The translations under genes were made by a program, and so were the position numbers. DNA of 64,000 nt, from NCBI GenBank assembly GCA_001692895.1, contig KV748246.1, positions 201,106 to 265,105 of the forward strand, given 5' to 3'. Positions 12,201-23,878 of this stretch are shown here, in pieces. Each line of letters begins with the position of its first letter. Positions within the stretch are counted from its first letter, which is position 1. The notes under the pieces are model-generated. The model was not told where the DNA came from and searched no databases. It saw only the letters and a program-made list of their open reading frames with translations. The stretch is from Cenococcum geophilum 1.58. Lineage: Eukaryota > Ascomycota > Dothideomycetes > Gloniales > Gloniaceae.

Positions 12201-13030
12201 TATATACTAGGTCTTCCGCGGTAGCGCGGAACGTATTATTATTAACCGCCATATCCTTAATTAATACCTCTATATCTAATTCGTTATCGGCGTTATTGCT
12301 ATTATTAACGCTATTAACTATACTATTTAATATAGAGTTATTATCTAATATAGCTTTACCGGAAGCCTTTCTAATAATACCCTTACTGCGGCTAAAAGTA
12401 GCCTTAGTCTTTAAGTATCCGGGAGTATTATTTTCTAATCCCCTTAATTAGCTGGAATATTGTTATAAACGGGTCTTTACTTATAAGTTTAGTAAGCTCC
12501 TTAGCGCTAAGCCCGCATAATATCGCCAGCTTTACTATATTTTAGGCAATATTCCTATTATTACCCTAGATACCATCTAGTTCCTTAATAGGAGCTTCTA
12601 GTTTATTAACGTTATCCTTAGTCTTAGGGCCCTAGATATTATCCGCACTATTATAATCTATATTTAAGCCGTTATTTATAGGCGGCCCTCCTACTAAGTA
12701 AAAGTCCGCTAGGGTAGTTGGCAGCTTAAAGAGATCTTTATTTACTAAGTGCCCGTCTATTTTAGAACCGTTGCCCGGTTCTTCTATAAGGGGGATGTTA
12801 TTAGAAGGCTTTAAAGAAACCTCCTCTGCTAACACGTCGATTTAAGCTATACGCGCCGCCAATTCGGCTTTATTAGGCTAGTAATAGATAGAAGAGGTAT
12901 TAATAAAAAGGTCTAGTATATGCTCGCTAGAGCCTATATAAGTAATTAATATAACGCTACGCTTTACGCTAGCCTATTAGGCATAATCTGCTTACTAGGA
13001 TTGTTTTTAGACTCTATTTCTATCTTACTA
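9213..13030 (-). pseudogene. Decayed SNF2-family helicase/ATPase gene
   Basis: Read from right to left the minus strand carries SNF2 motifs in order. Motif I is ILADIVGLGKT (11683-11715). Motif II is ILNEAYNVRN (11085-11114), where DEAH has become NEAY. Motif III is VSATPLFF (near 11009-11028). Further down come an ITSYTANSTGLNL motif V (about 10062-10112) and a decayed motif VI, AIGxYYYLG (about 9965-10000). The N-terminal part is unusually readable: about 100 codons without a stop at 12125-12440, and an open stretch at 12632-12835 that continues upstream through one TAA (probably from CAA). The C-terminal 132 codons (9213-9611) are open and lysine-rich. Function in life would have been ATP-driven DNA or chromatin remodelling; here it is broken by stops and the lost DEAH box. 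The N-terminal limit is approximate. Whether it was a host gene or belonged to a mobile element is unknown. Confidence 0.75.
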
Positions 13031-13949
13031 ATATTAGCTAGATACTAGATACTAGTTATTAGCGTTAACTAGTAACTATATTTAACCTATATTAAAGTTG
13101 GGGCGTATATAAGGATTTTAAAAAAGGCTTTTAAAAAAGGTCCCAATTGCCGCGCAAGGTAGATGCGGTAAAAGGCCGCCTATAAGCCGTTCCCTTTTTA
13201 AATAAATTCTTAAAAATACTTTAATTAGGTAATAGTAGGGTAAAATATAAAAGAGGTTAGGAAATGCGATTATAGCTTTAGGAAATTAGGAGAATTATAA
13301 TATTTGCTAAAATTTAGTAAATTTAAGTTAAAAAGAGAAGTTCTAAGAAGTTAAGGAAATAGAAGTTTAGGTTTATAGACAGTGTTTTTAGTTAATTACG
13401 CTAGCGTGCTTATATAATTATTAAGTTTTCTATTTATATAATTAAATTTAAATTTAAAATTTGAAATTTTAGACTTTTATAGTAAATTTACACTTTTGCG
13501 GTAAATTAATGACGAGTTTAGGTATTAAGATTTAAGGTTATTATAGTATTACGCAAAGGCGCTTACATGGCGTACTAGCCTATTAGCGTAAGTTCCCGCT
13601 ATTATAGGTACTGCCTTAGCTATATCTATTACTCGTTGCTAACCTCCTTACTTTAGCTACGCGCGCTACGCTGCTGCTAATAAGAACTTTTAGGAAGGCT
13701 TTTAGAAAACTACCCTAACTATCTAAACTAACGTAGTAGTAAATATTGTTATTTACCTTTGTTTGCCGTCTGTAGTACAATTTAGAAATAAGCTTTAAGT
13801 TAGTAAATCCTTTAGCTAATCTATACGGACTTATTATATAGAACTTGCCTAACGTTACTTAATTATATTAGTAAACTAAGTAATAATCTAAGAACCTCTA
13901 ATTAATTAGTATCTACTTTAGCCGATAAGAACGCTGCTATACTCTTTAT
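13031..13949. other. Spacer between two helicase pseudogenes
   Basis: AT-rich, with no recognisable gene. It contains two of the recurrent short palindromes, at 13115-13138 and 13686-13710. Confidence 0.45.
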
Positions 13950-16900
13950 ATTATTAGGGTTGGTATTATACCCCCGTAAGCGCTCTACCTAGGCCTATTT
14001 AATATCCTTTATAGCCGCCGTTATGCCTAGGATAACGCTTAACACAAGCTCGTTGTATTAGTACTAGTTAACTTTACTTTATTTCTAGCCCTATATAGGA
14101 TTCTTTATCTACCAGTTATATAGCTCTTAAGGTACTATATAGTAATAACACCCGCTAAACTTAGTAAAGTATAATATTAACTATAACCTTCTAGCGGTAT
14201 CCTAAACGGTGCCCGCTAAGGGTATAGTATAAGTGCGTATATTATATGCGGCTTCGCTAGTCTAGGCTATATAGATTAAGTAGTATATTGTCTACTAGAT
14301 AAGACAGTGTCTTAGTTACTTTAGTATAAGCTATTCCGCCCTTACTAAGGCGGTTACTTTTAATCGCTAAATACTTATCCGCGCTTCCTACATCGTAAAC
14401 TCGGCCTTATTAGCGTTTAAAAAAAATAGGTATATCTAACTCTTAACCGTCTAGCTATTTAGCAGCGTAGTCGTTATATAGCTCTTTACCGTTAGTATAA
14501 CCGTTTTAGACTGGTATCCTATCTATTTTCCCATCTAGGTATTTATTAAGTATAACCCTACAGTAGGTTTTAACGTCTGCTTCCCTTTAGAGATACTCTA
14601 GTAAAGCTACCCTATGGCCTTAATCGCGGTCCGTAGGCGTATTAAGCCTATTACTAAGAAAAATAACGGCCTAGCTTACCCTTCTATCGCGACCTACTCT
14701 CCTACTCTTTTAGGCGTAGTCTTTAACCAACCTTAGAGCTCCTAGGTATAGGACTGCGTTTATACTAGGTATATTAACGCCTAAACCTAATAAGCTTATA
14801 GTAATAATAGTCCCGTTATTACTAGAAATAAAGTGCTTAAGTATATTCTTTTAGTTAATCGATTTGGAATAGTAGGCTGTATAGTAAAGGCTTTTACTAA
14901 GACTGTTAGTTATTTATCTTATGTAGTAGTATATAATTACTTTGCCCTATGGCTCTAGTAGGCCCATAATGTAGCGGCTAATAACTTAAGCGGCTTAGTT
15001 AATGGCAGCTATTATTAGGCTCCGTACCGGCTCCTTATTTATATTAATAATAGCGTAGCGTATATTAGGTTTAGTGGTAGGCGCCCTAATTAACTTAATA
15101 CTCTTAGTAGTAAAGTGCATCTTACGCTAAAGCCGCTGCTCTTTGTTAGCGGGAGAGTAGCTATTAAAAGTACTATCTATATTTATATGGCTGCTAGATA
15201 ACCTAGCCGCTATAAAAGCACGCGGAACTTACTACTTCCGTCTAGTATAGTGTAGTATTTATTAATTATAATTTGTGCTAGGCGGCCTATAACTCGTATT
15301 CTATTTATAAATGTTTAAAAGGCGTCTTCTTTAACCGCCTTAGGCGTTATAAATACTATTAATACTGCGTTAGTAGGGCTGCGCCTATCCTATACTATAG
15401 CCTATAGACTAGCTAACTTGTATCTTTGTAAAAGATCCTACCGAAAAGAAAGTAGCGGAATAATAATAATTATAAGGCCCGTATTGTTATAAGCGGCTAG
15501 TAGTATAAATATTAGACTCTTACTACTATTTATTAGCATAATAATAACTACTAGACTTTCCCTATATAAAATTACGTGGATAATAATCTACTATATACCC
15601 CGAAATTCGGCTTGCTCTCTATATATGGCTTTTAGCTATATTATAGCGTTAATAGTTTTTAGCCTATGCTATTTTATCCGCTTAGTATTACTAGTTGCAT
15701 CTATAGGTATAAGGTGCTTTTAGGCTTTAGAGGAAGTACTTGCGGTATTATATGCGAGAAAGCCTAGAAAGGTATACTACTTTATACTTAATCTTTAGAA
15801 CTATTGTCTTTTACTTATAGTAATCCCAGTTAACTCTCCAATAAGACGGGTATATATAGTCTCGCCTATTTAAGCTAAATAGCCTACCTGCTCTTTATAT
15901 ATTATATTTATAAATCCTAGTTTATCCTTTTCTAAGCTACTATTATTATTATTATTAATAAACGCGGACTAAGCCTTAAGGTACTTTTAACCGATAGTAA
16001 TTACTACCTAGCGATATATTTAGATATTAAGCCTATATCTTAGGCTAGCCTCCGTTTTTTACTAAAGGGTATAAGTAAAGTGGTTAGAGTTTTATTTAAT
16101 GCCTTATATATTAGGCGGCTATATTTTATATAATATAGTATTCTCTAGCCAGAGTATCTGCTCTAGCGCGCGCTAAAATAGTAATATAAGCTAGAGGTAT
16201 AAAATGACTAGTCTCCTAACCTCACTAGGTATAAATTAGTAAATAATATTTAACTATTCCGTATAGCGGGAACCCTTAGAGTATTAAGGTATAAATATAA
16301 TTATACCGTAGATAATAAAAATATTTCAATATTTGCCTATAATAGTATTACTATAGCGTATACTTAATATCTTAGTGCCTTTTACGGGCTAGCCTCCTAT
16401 GATATATAAGTACTAGAAGCTTATATAAAAGGACTTTAATTTAGTTAAGGTAGGTTTTAATACCGGACTTATTTAGTTTACCTTTTAGGCCTTAGAGTTT
16501 AAATATAGCCTAGCGCTGTTTATTTAACGCGATGTAATTTATAAGCTAGTTCTAGGTATAGAAAATATGCTTATTATAGGGGTTTTAAAGAAAGTTTTAG
16601 CTGGGAATAGAGTTATTAGGGTCGTTTTAAAGGGCTTTAATCCGCACGGGTAGGGTATTAGTACATTATTTATTAAATAGTAGGTCTTAGTAGACTAAAC
16701 GTTTTACGTTTTTAATAAGGCTATAGATAAAACTGTGAAACTCGGGTATTATAAAACAAACGGCTTTATAGAGTAGCTTATTATTAATTTACTCCACCTT
16801 ACCCTCCTTTATTGTTTTATAGTACCCCTTTAGGCTATAGGTTTAAAGGTCTAGTATCTACTATATTAGTCCCTTAGTTCCTTATACTATAAACTTATTT

Positions 16901-17947
16901 ATTATCTTAGTTACTAACTCTAGGCATCTTCCCTCTAGTATATCCTAGTGGGTATTACAATGGACGGCGTCTGTGTTAGTAATTAGGGCAGCTTATATAA
17001 CTATAAACCGACTAAGCTTTATTATAGCTAATAGTATCTTAGTATATACCGCACTTCTTCTACCCCTCTGTTGTTATACCCTATAGAGCTAACGCATATA
17101 CTAAGGGACTCTTATACTTAGTACTGCGTATTTTTTAGTCTAATAGTAAGAAATAAAACACTAGATAAGCCTTAGCTAAGGGGCTAAGTATATCGCCCTT
17201 ATATAACCTAGTAGGGGTATTAGTACTGCCTTCTATGGTACGCAGTAGCGCTAACTAGGTACGCTTTTATTTACTATTAAGTATATATCTAGGGCTAACT
17301 CTATCTTCTATTGGCTATATCCGTTTAAAAAATATAAGCACTATTTACTATGGTTTACGGTAGCTATTAGGGGGCTTTTTGCCTTAGTATAATTAGAGGG
17401 GTTAGTATAATTGCTAGTATACTTAATCCTAGATAGCTTCTATCCGTAGAAAGATACTGGCCTTTAAAGCTATAGTTTTGTTATAAGTTTAGTAGAGCTT
17501 GGCTATAGCGTTCTATATAGCAGTAAGGGTTAACTTATTATCTAAGTTAGGTTTGTTAATTAAGGCTAGAAGTAGTTCTACCTTAAGCGTATTAAGGTAG
17601 TTATACTACCTAGTACGTTCTACCTAGGGGTTTATTTTAAAGACATTTTGGCTATCTATATAGGTGTTTATTACTTATTCCTTCTTATTATAGGTAACGA
17701 GAACGCTGTATATAAATGCTAGGAAATTAGAGCTACTAGCTTTAGTAATATTATTCACCTCTATATTGGTTGTAACTATATTAATAGTAAAGAAGCTTAA
17801 GCCATATTGGCTAGGAAATAGCCTTTAACAGGCGGTTTACCTCTAGGGATTAGGTATAGTCCGTTTAGTAAGTTGTCTTATAGTATTAGTTAGGCGGCCC
17901 TTACACGCGTATTTCTTCTATAAGTATTAATCCCGGTAGTATATAGC
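13950..17947 (-). pseudogene. Decayed RecQ-family helicase gene (telomere-linked-helicase-like)
   Basis: The minus strand shows RecQ core motifs in the right order. Motif I is a degraded NSSKSLIFILLAAYN (about 15495-15540), followed by IIIIIPLLSFR (motif Ia). Motif II is IIINKYY at 15252-15272, where a RecQ DECH box is expected. Motif III is IATLPLTK (about 15142-15165). The C-terminal helicase half follows, with NIPSINAVLYLGALRLVKDY and then a degraded GRAGRDG-type motif VI read as RRVGRDR (about 14684-14760). Downstream is KTYCRVILNKYLDGKIDRI. The part from 15700 to 17947 would be the N-terminal region but has no motif I can name. The gene is interrupted at 17948 by a Copia element, and its first exon-equivalent may continue to about 24100. 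Repeated fungal RecQ genes of this sort are often subtelomeric; that link is inference here. Confidence 0.7.
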
Positions 17948-17952
17948 TATTT

Positions 17953-18188
17953 TATAACCGACTACTTAGACTGTGCTAAAGACACAAGGTTGCAGCCTTT
18001 AAGCCTATATTAGCACTACCCTTATATACCTTGTATACCTTGTATATCTTATATTACCCTATTTTGACTACGTATTAGTTTACCCTTTTATTTTATTACC
18101 TATACCTTCTTTATGTATATATACTACTTGATTTTTATAGATTTACAATTAAGTCGTTTATTTAATTCTTTATACTGTAAAGCTTATA
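17953..18188 (+). repeat. Copia 5' LTR
   Basis: 236 bp, begins TATAACCGACTACTT and ends AAGCTTATA. The partner LTR begins TGTAACCAACTACTT, so the first TG has become TA here, a typical RIP change. Confidence 0.95.
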
Positions 18189-18529
18189 GTTATAAGCCCG
18201 GCCTACCTATCGTACTGTATCTAATTTGTATATTTAGCGCTTATTAAGCAATTAATCTGCTACCTTGTTTAAGAAGTTACTACTTTTATTACCTTTGCAA
18301 GTGTCTTAAGCTTCTTTATCTATTAAACGAACGGACGATTGACCCTAGTTAATGTACGTACCTAACTGACAAACGAACTAATAAATTAAATTAAGAGTTC
18401 GGAACGTTAAAATAAGGTTTTACTAAGACGCTAATTAGACCCTACCTAACCTGTTAAAATCCTAAAAATAACGACCACTAATAAATCAAAAGTCAACCTT
18501 ATCCTTAACTAGCCTTCTAATTAGATATA

Positions 18530-21500
18530 ATGGTTCTTTATTATCTAAGACATAGCTACAACTAATAAGGTATGGGAGTATATTAACCCATTTAAAAAAG
18601 GCGAGTGTCTAAAGCTAGAACAACCAAGTCGTCCTATACTAAGGGATATACTACCTACGGCTATATTAATAGCAAAGCTAGACCCAAGTCAGCTTACCGC
18701 CTATAATTAGCTCTATGCTAAATATAAAGACGATCTTTATATATACGAGAAGCAAAAACGGGCTATAAACGATATTAGTAACTATATCGTTCGCACTATA
18801 TTAGTAGCCTACCTTCTACTTATTAACGACCTTAACACGGTATACGAATAGCTTTAGGCACTTAAGACTATACTAGCCCCTACTACCTTAGGTTAAAAAT
18901 AAGACGTCCTTAATTAGTATACGGCTTTAAAAGCCTATAATAAAAAGCAGAGTATTAATAAATGGTTAAATAACTGGCGGAATGTTTATAAGCTTATAGA
19001 ATAATTAAAGCTACTAAATATATAGGGATTTAGGCCACACTATAATTTCATTTAAGCAATTAAATCTATCTCTTCTAGTTTTATAGAAGCACTAAAAGTA
19101 GACCTTATTAGTAAAGAACGGAAGGATAAAGCTACCCTATTTATTATTAATCTAATTAAAGAATTTAAGGAGCACTACTGTATGCAGCAAGCAGCATCCT
19201 TTACTACCCCTGCTAATAACTTAGCCTTTGTAACTCTTTAAGGCAACTTAAATTTAGATTTAAATTCTAACGTCAATTCTAATAGCAATTTAAATTTAAA
19301 TTCAAAATGGTATAAGAAATGTATATGCGGTCTTATACATCAATTTAATAATTACTACTACATTATTAAGCACAAGCGCTCTTAAGGATAGAGACTAAGG
19401 GTAGATATCTAAAAGAAAGTAGATAAAATAATCTCATCTATACCTTTAATTAAACGCGCGGTTAATTAAATTTAAAAAGAAGAATAGGAAGTAAAGGAGA
19501 ACAATTAAAAGAATATAGAATTTATAATTAATTTTAATTCTAAAACCCTACCTTCTAAAATACCGACTAGCTATGCTGCCGTATTTAGTACTGGTTAAAT
19601 TTTATTTAAACTCCAAAATATCTAGATACTCGACCCTAGTATAAATACCCACATTTATAATAATAAAGAAGACTTTACCTTCTCCTACCTAGTAGCAGAA
19701 GACGACTATTTAATTACTGGCAGAAATTTTAAAAAAATACAAGCTTACGGAATAGTAACTATTACTATTAATACACCTACTAGGAAGTTAAAATTGAAGC
19801 TATCCTATATAGCACTAGCACCTACCTTTTTTACAAATATTGTAGCACTATTAAGAGCTACTAATAACGATATTTATTTCGACTTAGGACGAAACCTGCT
19901 ATACTATCTAGCGACTAGCGAAATAGTATACTATACAAGATAACTAGGGGGGCACTAGGCACTAATGTATAGAGAGCCTATAAATACCCTAGATTCGACT
20001 TAATTAACATTCTTAACTTTAAAAAGAAAATATTAGCCTAGCTAAATGGCCCGTAAACTAGTCGGAGCCACGGCTATAAAATGGCATAAAGTACTCGGTT
20101 ATATAGGACCTAATGCTATTAAGCAGCTTCCTAAGCACGTTAATAGCGTAAAGCTAACCAAATTAACTACTAAACGAGTACCGCTTAAAATTAAGTGTTA
20201 TAAGGGGACTAGCCCAGTTATAGTAGGAATGTCTCGGTGAAACACTTAACAGATAAATTCCGACGCTTTGACCAAATTCTGCCAAATTTTACTAGCTTGA
20301 TCGACTTCTGCCAAGTTCTGCCAGATCAATTGAATTTTACCAAAGTCCGTCGAAGACCGCGTGCGTATATGCGCACGCATCGACCACTAAGCCCCTGACT
20401 ATTTAATTATATGATTCTCTTATATTTCCTTTTTCTTCTTTACGCAACGTCTTGTTCTTAGCGAGAGCTATATACCCTTAGATTTAGATAGAATTTATAT
20501 CATTCCTTTAAATCTTCCCTAAAGTCTCTCCGCGCCCTTATAAGTGTAAAGTTTGCTTAATATTAAAGTATATACAGCAGATCTCTTAAAGACGAGAATA
20601 TAAATTTCTAGCCACTCAACTATTTAAGCGGGTAGTATTTAATATTATTACCCTTAAAGAACCAGGGTATAACGGCGATAGATATATAATGCACTTCTAT
20701 TATATATATTCCAAATTTAATTTTATATTTACTGCTAAGAATAAGGACAAAGCTACCGTCCTACCTACTATCCGCAAAACCTACCGTTTAATTAAAATAT
20801 AATTCTACTAAGACGTTATCTTCTTTTAGAGTAATAATAAATGAGCTTTTAGATAAATAGGAGATACCTTATATACATAGTACGCAGACGAAGGCATTAC
20901 TTTTAAATGCCGAGCCCCGTATATAGAAGAACAAAATGGCGGAGCTAAATAATCTAGATGAACCCTTATAGAACAATTAAGGGCTATATAGCTAGAAGCT
21001 TCCTTACCCCTGTCTTTAGGACTAGAAGCGTTTTTTACCGCTAGATACGCACTTAATCGAACCCCAAATAAGCAACTAGGGTGGAAAACTCCGTATAAGA
21101 TCGCCTACGGTAAGCCGCTATTACTTACCTATATATATATATATACGGTTGCAAAACCTATACACTAGATAAATAAATTAAAAGGGGAGATAAACTAGCT
21201 CCTTATACATTAATTAGACACCTAGTCGGCTATAATTTAACTAATATCTATTAAATCTGGATTCTAAGTCTCCGTAAGGTTATTTAAACCAAAGACGTTA
21301 TATTTAACAAGACCTCGTTCTATAACCCTAAGGGTTAAGACATTAACTACCTGCTAAGGAAAGCATTAGAGGACACTATCCAGATAATTAGTTTACTAGA
21401 ACCTCTCTATAAAGATAAGTCTAAGGATAAATCTGTCCTATATAAACCTACCTTAAATATAGAACAAATAACTATACCTAAATCGAATGATGCGGCAGAG

Positions 21501-23455
21501 CCTTATATAAAGAATATTAAACAGTTACCGACTCCTAGTAGAATGGTATCTCTAGATTTACTAGAATTAAACACCTTACTATAAGGACTTTAAGACAATA
21601 TCCTAGATATAATTAAAGCAATCCCTACCTAGCTAAGCTCCCTAGAACTATCTAATAGAGTAATTAATATAGCTCTATAAGCTAATAAAGTCTCGGCTAA
21701 ACTTTTTGCCGACTTTATCCTATTAGAGGGATTAAAACGAATTTAATATTAAGCGTATGCGACAGCACTAGCCAATCTATTTACCCTATTTAGTTACTAC
21801 GCTGGATTTGCTATAGGACTAGTAAAGGACGTCAGCCAAACTAGATCCTTATCCTTATCTCTATATTATAACAATCTACCTCCTAAACTAAAGAATTTTA
21901 AAGATCTAAGAAAGTATCTATTAACTACTGGCTTTTAAAAGGCTATAGAAAAAGAATACAATGACCTAAAACGCCGAGGGATATTTAAGACTGTACTAAA
22001 AGCAGAAGCAGGCAACGAGCAGATTCTTTTACTAAAATGGGTCTTTAAATATAAGCTTAATAGCGACGGCTACCTATAAAAGCTTAAAGCTAGACTATGC
22101 GTCCGCGGAGACCTATAGATTACTAAAGAAGAGACCTATACAGTAACCCTAGCTGCTCGAATATTCCGTGCTCTTATGGCTATAGCAGCCGCATTCGACC
22201 TGGAAATTCGATAGTATAACGCTGTAAACGCATTTATAAACGCCAAGCTTAGTAAACCAATCTACTACTACTGCCTAGAAGGATTTAATTAAAACGGATA
22301 TGTCCTAAAGCTACTTATGGCGCTATATAGATTAAAAATCTCACTACTACTTTGGTATAAAGAGCTTACTAATATACTGGCTAAATTTGGATTAGAATTA
22401 GTACTAGGCACTAACTACCTATTTACTAACGGACGACTTATTGTCTTTTTCTATATAGATAATATTGCCGTCCTATTTGCCAAGAAGGACCTTTTAAGAC
22501 TTAAAGAATTTAAAGCAAAATTGCTGTACTAATACGAGATCCGTGTACTAGGAGACCTATAGTAGTTCTTAGAAATTTAAATCGAATGAGATTGACTAAG
22601 TTAAAAGCTCTAGCTCTGCTAAGATTTCTATATTAAAAGGATAGCTAATCAATTTAATATTTAACTAGGAAGATTTCCTAAATCTCTACTACCTGCTGAA
22701 CTAATTCCGTCTAACTAGTAGACGAACCCTTAAAGAATACTAGCCTATTAGTAACGGGTTAGTTTTCTTGTATACCTAGCCGTATTTCGAAGACCTAATA
22801 TTACTAAGATGCATTCTAAGCTGGCCTAATTCCTTACTAATCTAAATTAAGAATACCTTAATATAGTAAACTAAGCTATTTCCTACTGCCTTGGAACAAA
22901 ATTAACAGCTATTAAATACTCTAGCGAAGCCTTTAGAGCACACGTCTATTATAGAAACTTAAAAGGAGAAGATGTTACCTTTTACGGAGTATTTAATACA
23001 GTATTTGCGGACGATAAGGAGACTAGACGGAGCTCTTAGGGGTACCTATTTATGCTATTTGGAGGCCTAATTAATTGGAAAGCTACCTTATAATAATTAG
23101 TTACTTACTTAACTACTAAAGTAGAGCTTCTCTCCCTATTTACTGCTGCTGTTAAAATTATCTAGTGGTAACAATTCTTTAAGGCAATAGGCTTTAATTT
23201 AGAACGCGAATTTACTATGCTTTGCGATAATATGTAAACTGTATAACTCCTAAGACAGGATACACTAAAGCTTAATACTAAGCTTCGACATATTAACGTC
23301 TATTAGCACTAGCTAAGACAGAAAGTCTAAGTTAAAAAGATTAACATACGATGGGTCCCTATAGACAAGATGCCTACTAACGGCCTTACTAAGATCCTAC
23401 CTCGTTAAAAGCACGAAGCTTAGATAAAGTAATTAAATTTAGTAGATATTCGACA
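18530..23455 (+). pseudogene. Copia gag-pol polyprotein, stop-riddled
   Basis: Gag can be followed from about 18530 (KVWEYINPFKKGECLKLEQP) to a decayed zinc knuckle near 19315-19360. Protease: ILDPSINTHIYNN near 19620-19660, where Copia has an LDSGASxH-like motif. Integrase: GAG-pre-integrase WHKVLGYIGPNAIKQLPKH (open 20046-20240), a Cys motif KCKVCLILKYIQQIS near 20548-20592, YNGDRYIMHFY near 20674-20706, and EEQNGGAK near 20928-20950. Reverse transcriptase: KWVFKYKLNSDGYL near 22038, then the open 22317-22532 stretch with MALYRLKISLLLWYKEL and FYIDNIAVLF, in which the catalytic YxDD is YIDN. RNase H runs about 22985-23455 and ends in the family's typical NGLTKILPR. Frequent TAA/TAG codons make it non-functional. 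The integrase zinc-finger region is interrupted (see 20236-20530). Confidence 0.9.
20236..20530. other. Extra segment with un-RIPed composition inside Copia integrase
   Basis: Integrase homology breaks after KIKCYKGTSPVIVGMSR (ends about 20237) and resumes at about 20530 with a second Cys motif, so about 300 bp are extra. The first ~165 bp (20236-20400) are rich in CA and TG and poor in TA. They contain TTCTGCCAA repeats and a perfect 7-bp stem (GCGTGCG/CGCACGC, around 20360-20380). One plus frame stays open for about 55 codons. No terminal repeats or duplication were found. Confidence 0.55.
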
Positions 23456-23637
23456 TTAGATCAATTGATTCTATTCGCAATATCCGCGATATCCGTAATA
23501 TCCGCGATATTCGCAATATGCCATTTTAATTACTCTACCCTTTACTACTCTTAAAATTGTATCTAAATTTTCTATTTTGGTATAGCGTCTACCTTTATAT
23601 TCTGCAGCTTTAACTACACCGTTAAATCTGGGGGGGG

Positions 23638-23873
23638 TGTAACCAACTACTTGGACTGTGCTAAAGATATAAGGTTGCAGCCTTTAAGCCTGCATTAGCA
23701 CTACCCTCGTATACCTCGTATACCTCGTATATCTTATATTACCCTATTTTAACTACGTATTAGTCTACCTTTTTGTTTTATTACCTATACCTTCTTTATG
23801 TATATATACTACTTGATTTTTATAGATTTACAATTAAGTCGTTTATTTAATTCTTTGTACTGCAAAGCTTACA
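23638..23873 (+). repeat. Copia 3' LTR
   Basis: 236 bp, begins TGTAACCAACTACTT and ends AAGCTTACA. It aligns along its whole length with 17953-18188 and has kept more CA/TG sites than the 5' copy. Confidence 0.95.
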
Positions 23874-23878
23874 TATTT

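Larger units (their letters stand above)
17953..23873 (+). mobile_element. Complete but RIP-inactivated Ty1/Copia retrotransposon
   Basis: 5921 bp with two 236-bp LTRs and an exact 5-bp target-site duplication, TATTT, at 17948-17952 and 23874-23878. A G-run polypurine tract (23630-23637) directly precedes the 3' LTR. Domain order gag, protease, integrase, reverse transcriptase, RNase H is that of Pseudoviridae/Copia. It landed in the N-terminal region of the RecQ-like pseudogene. Confidence 0.95.
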
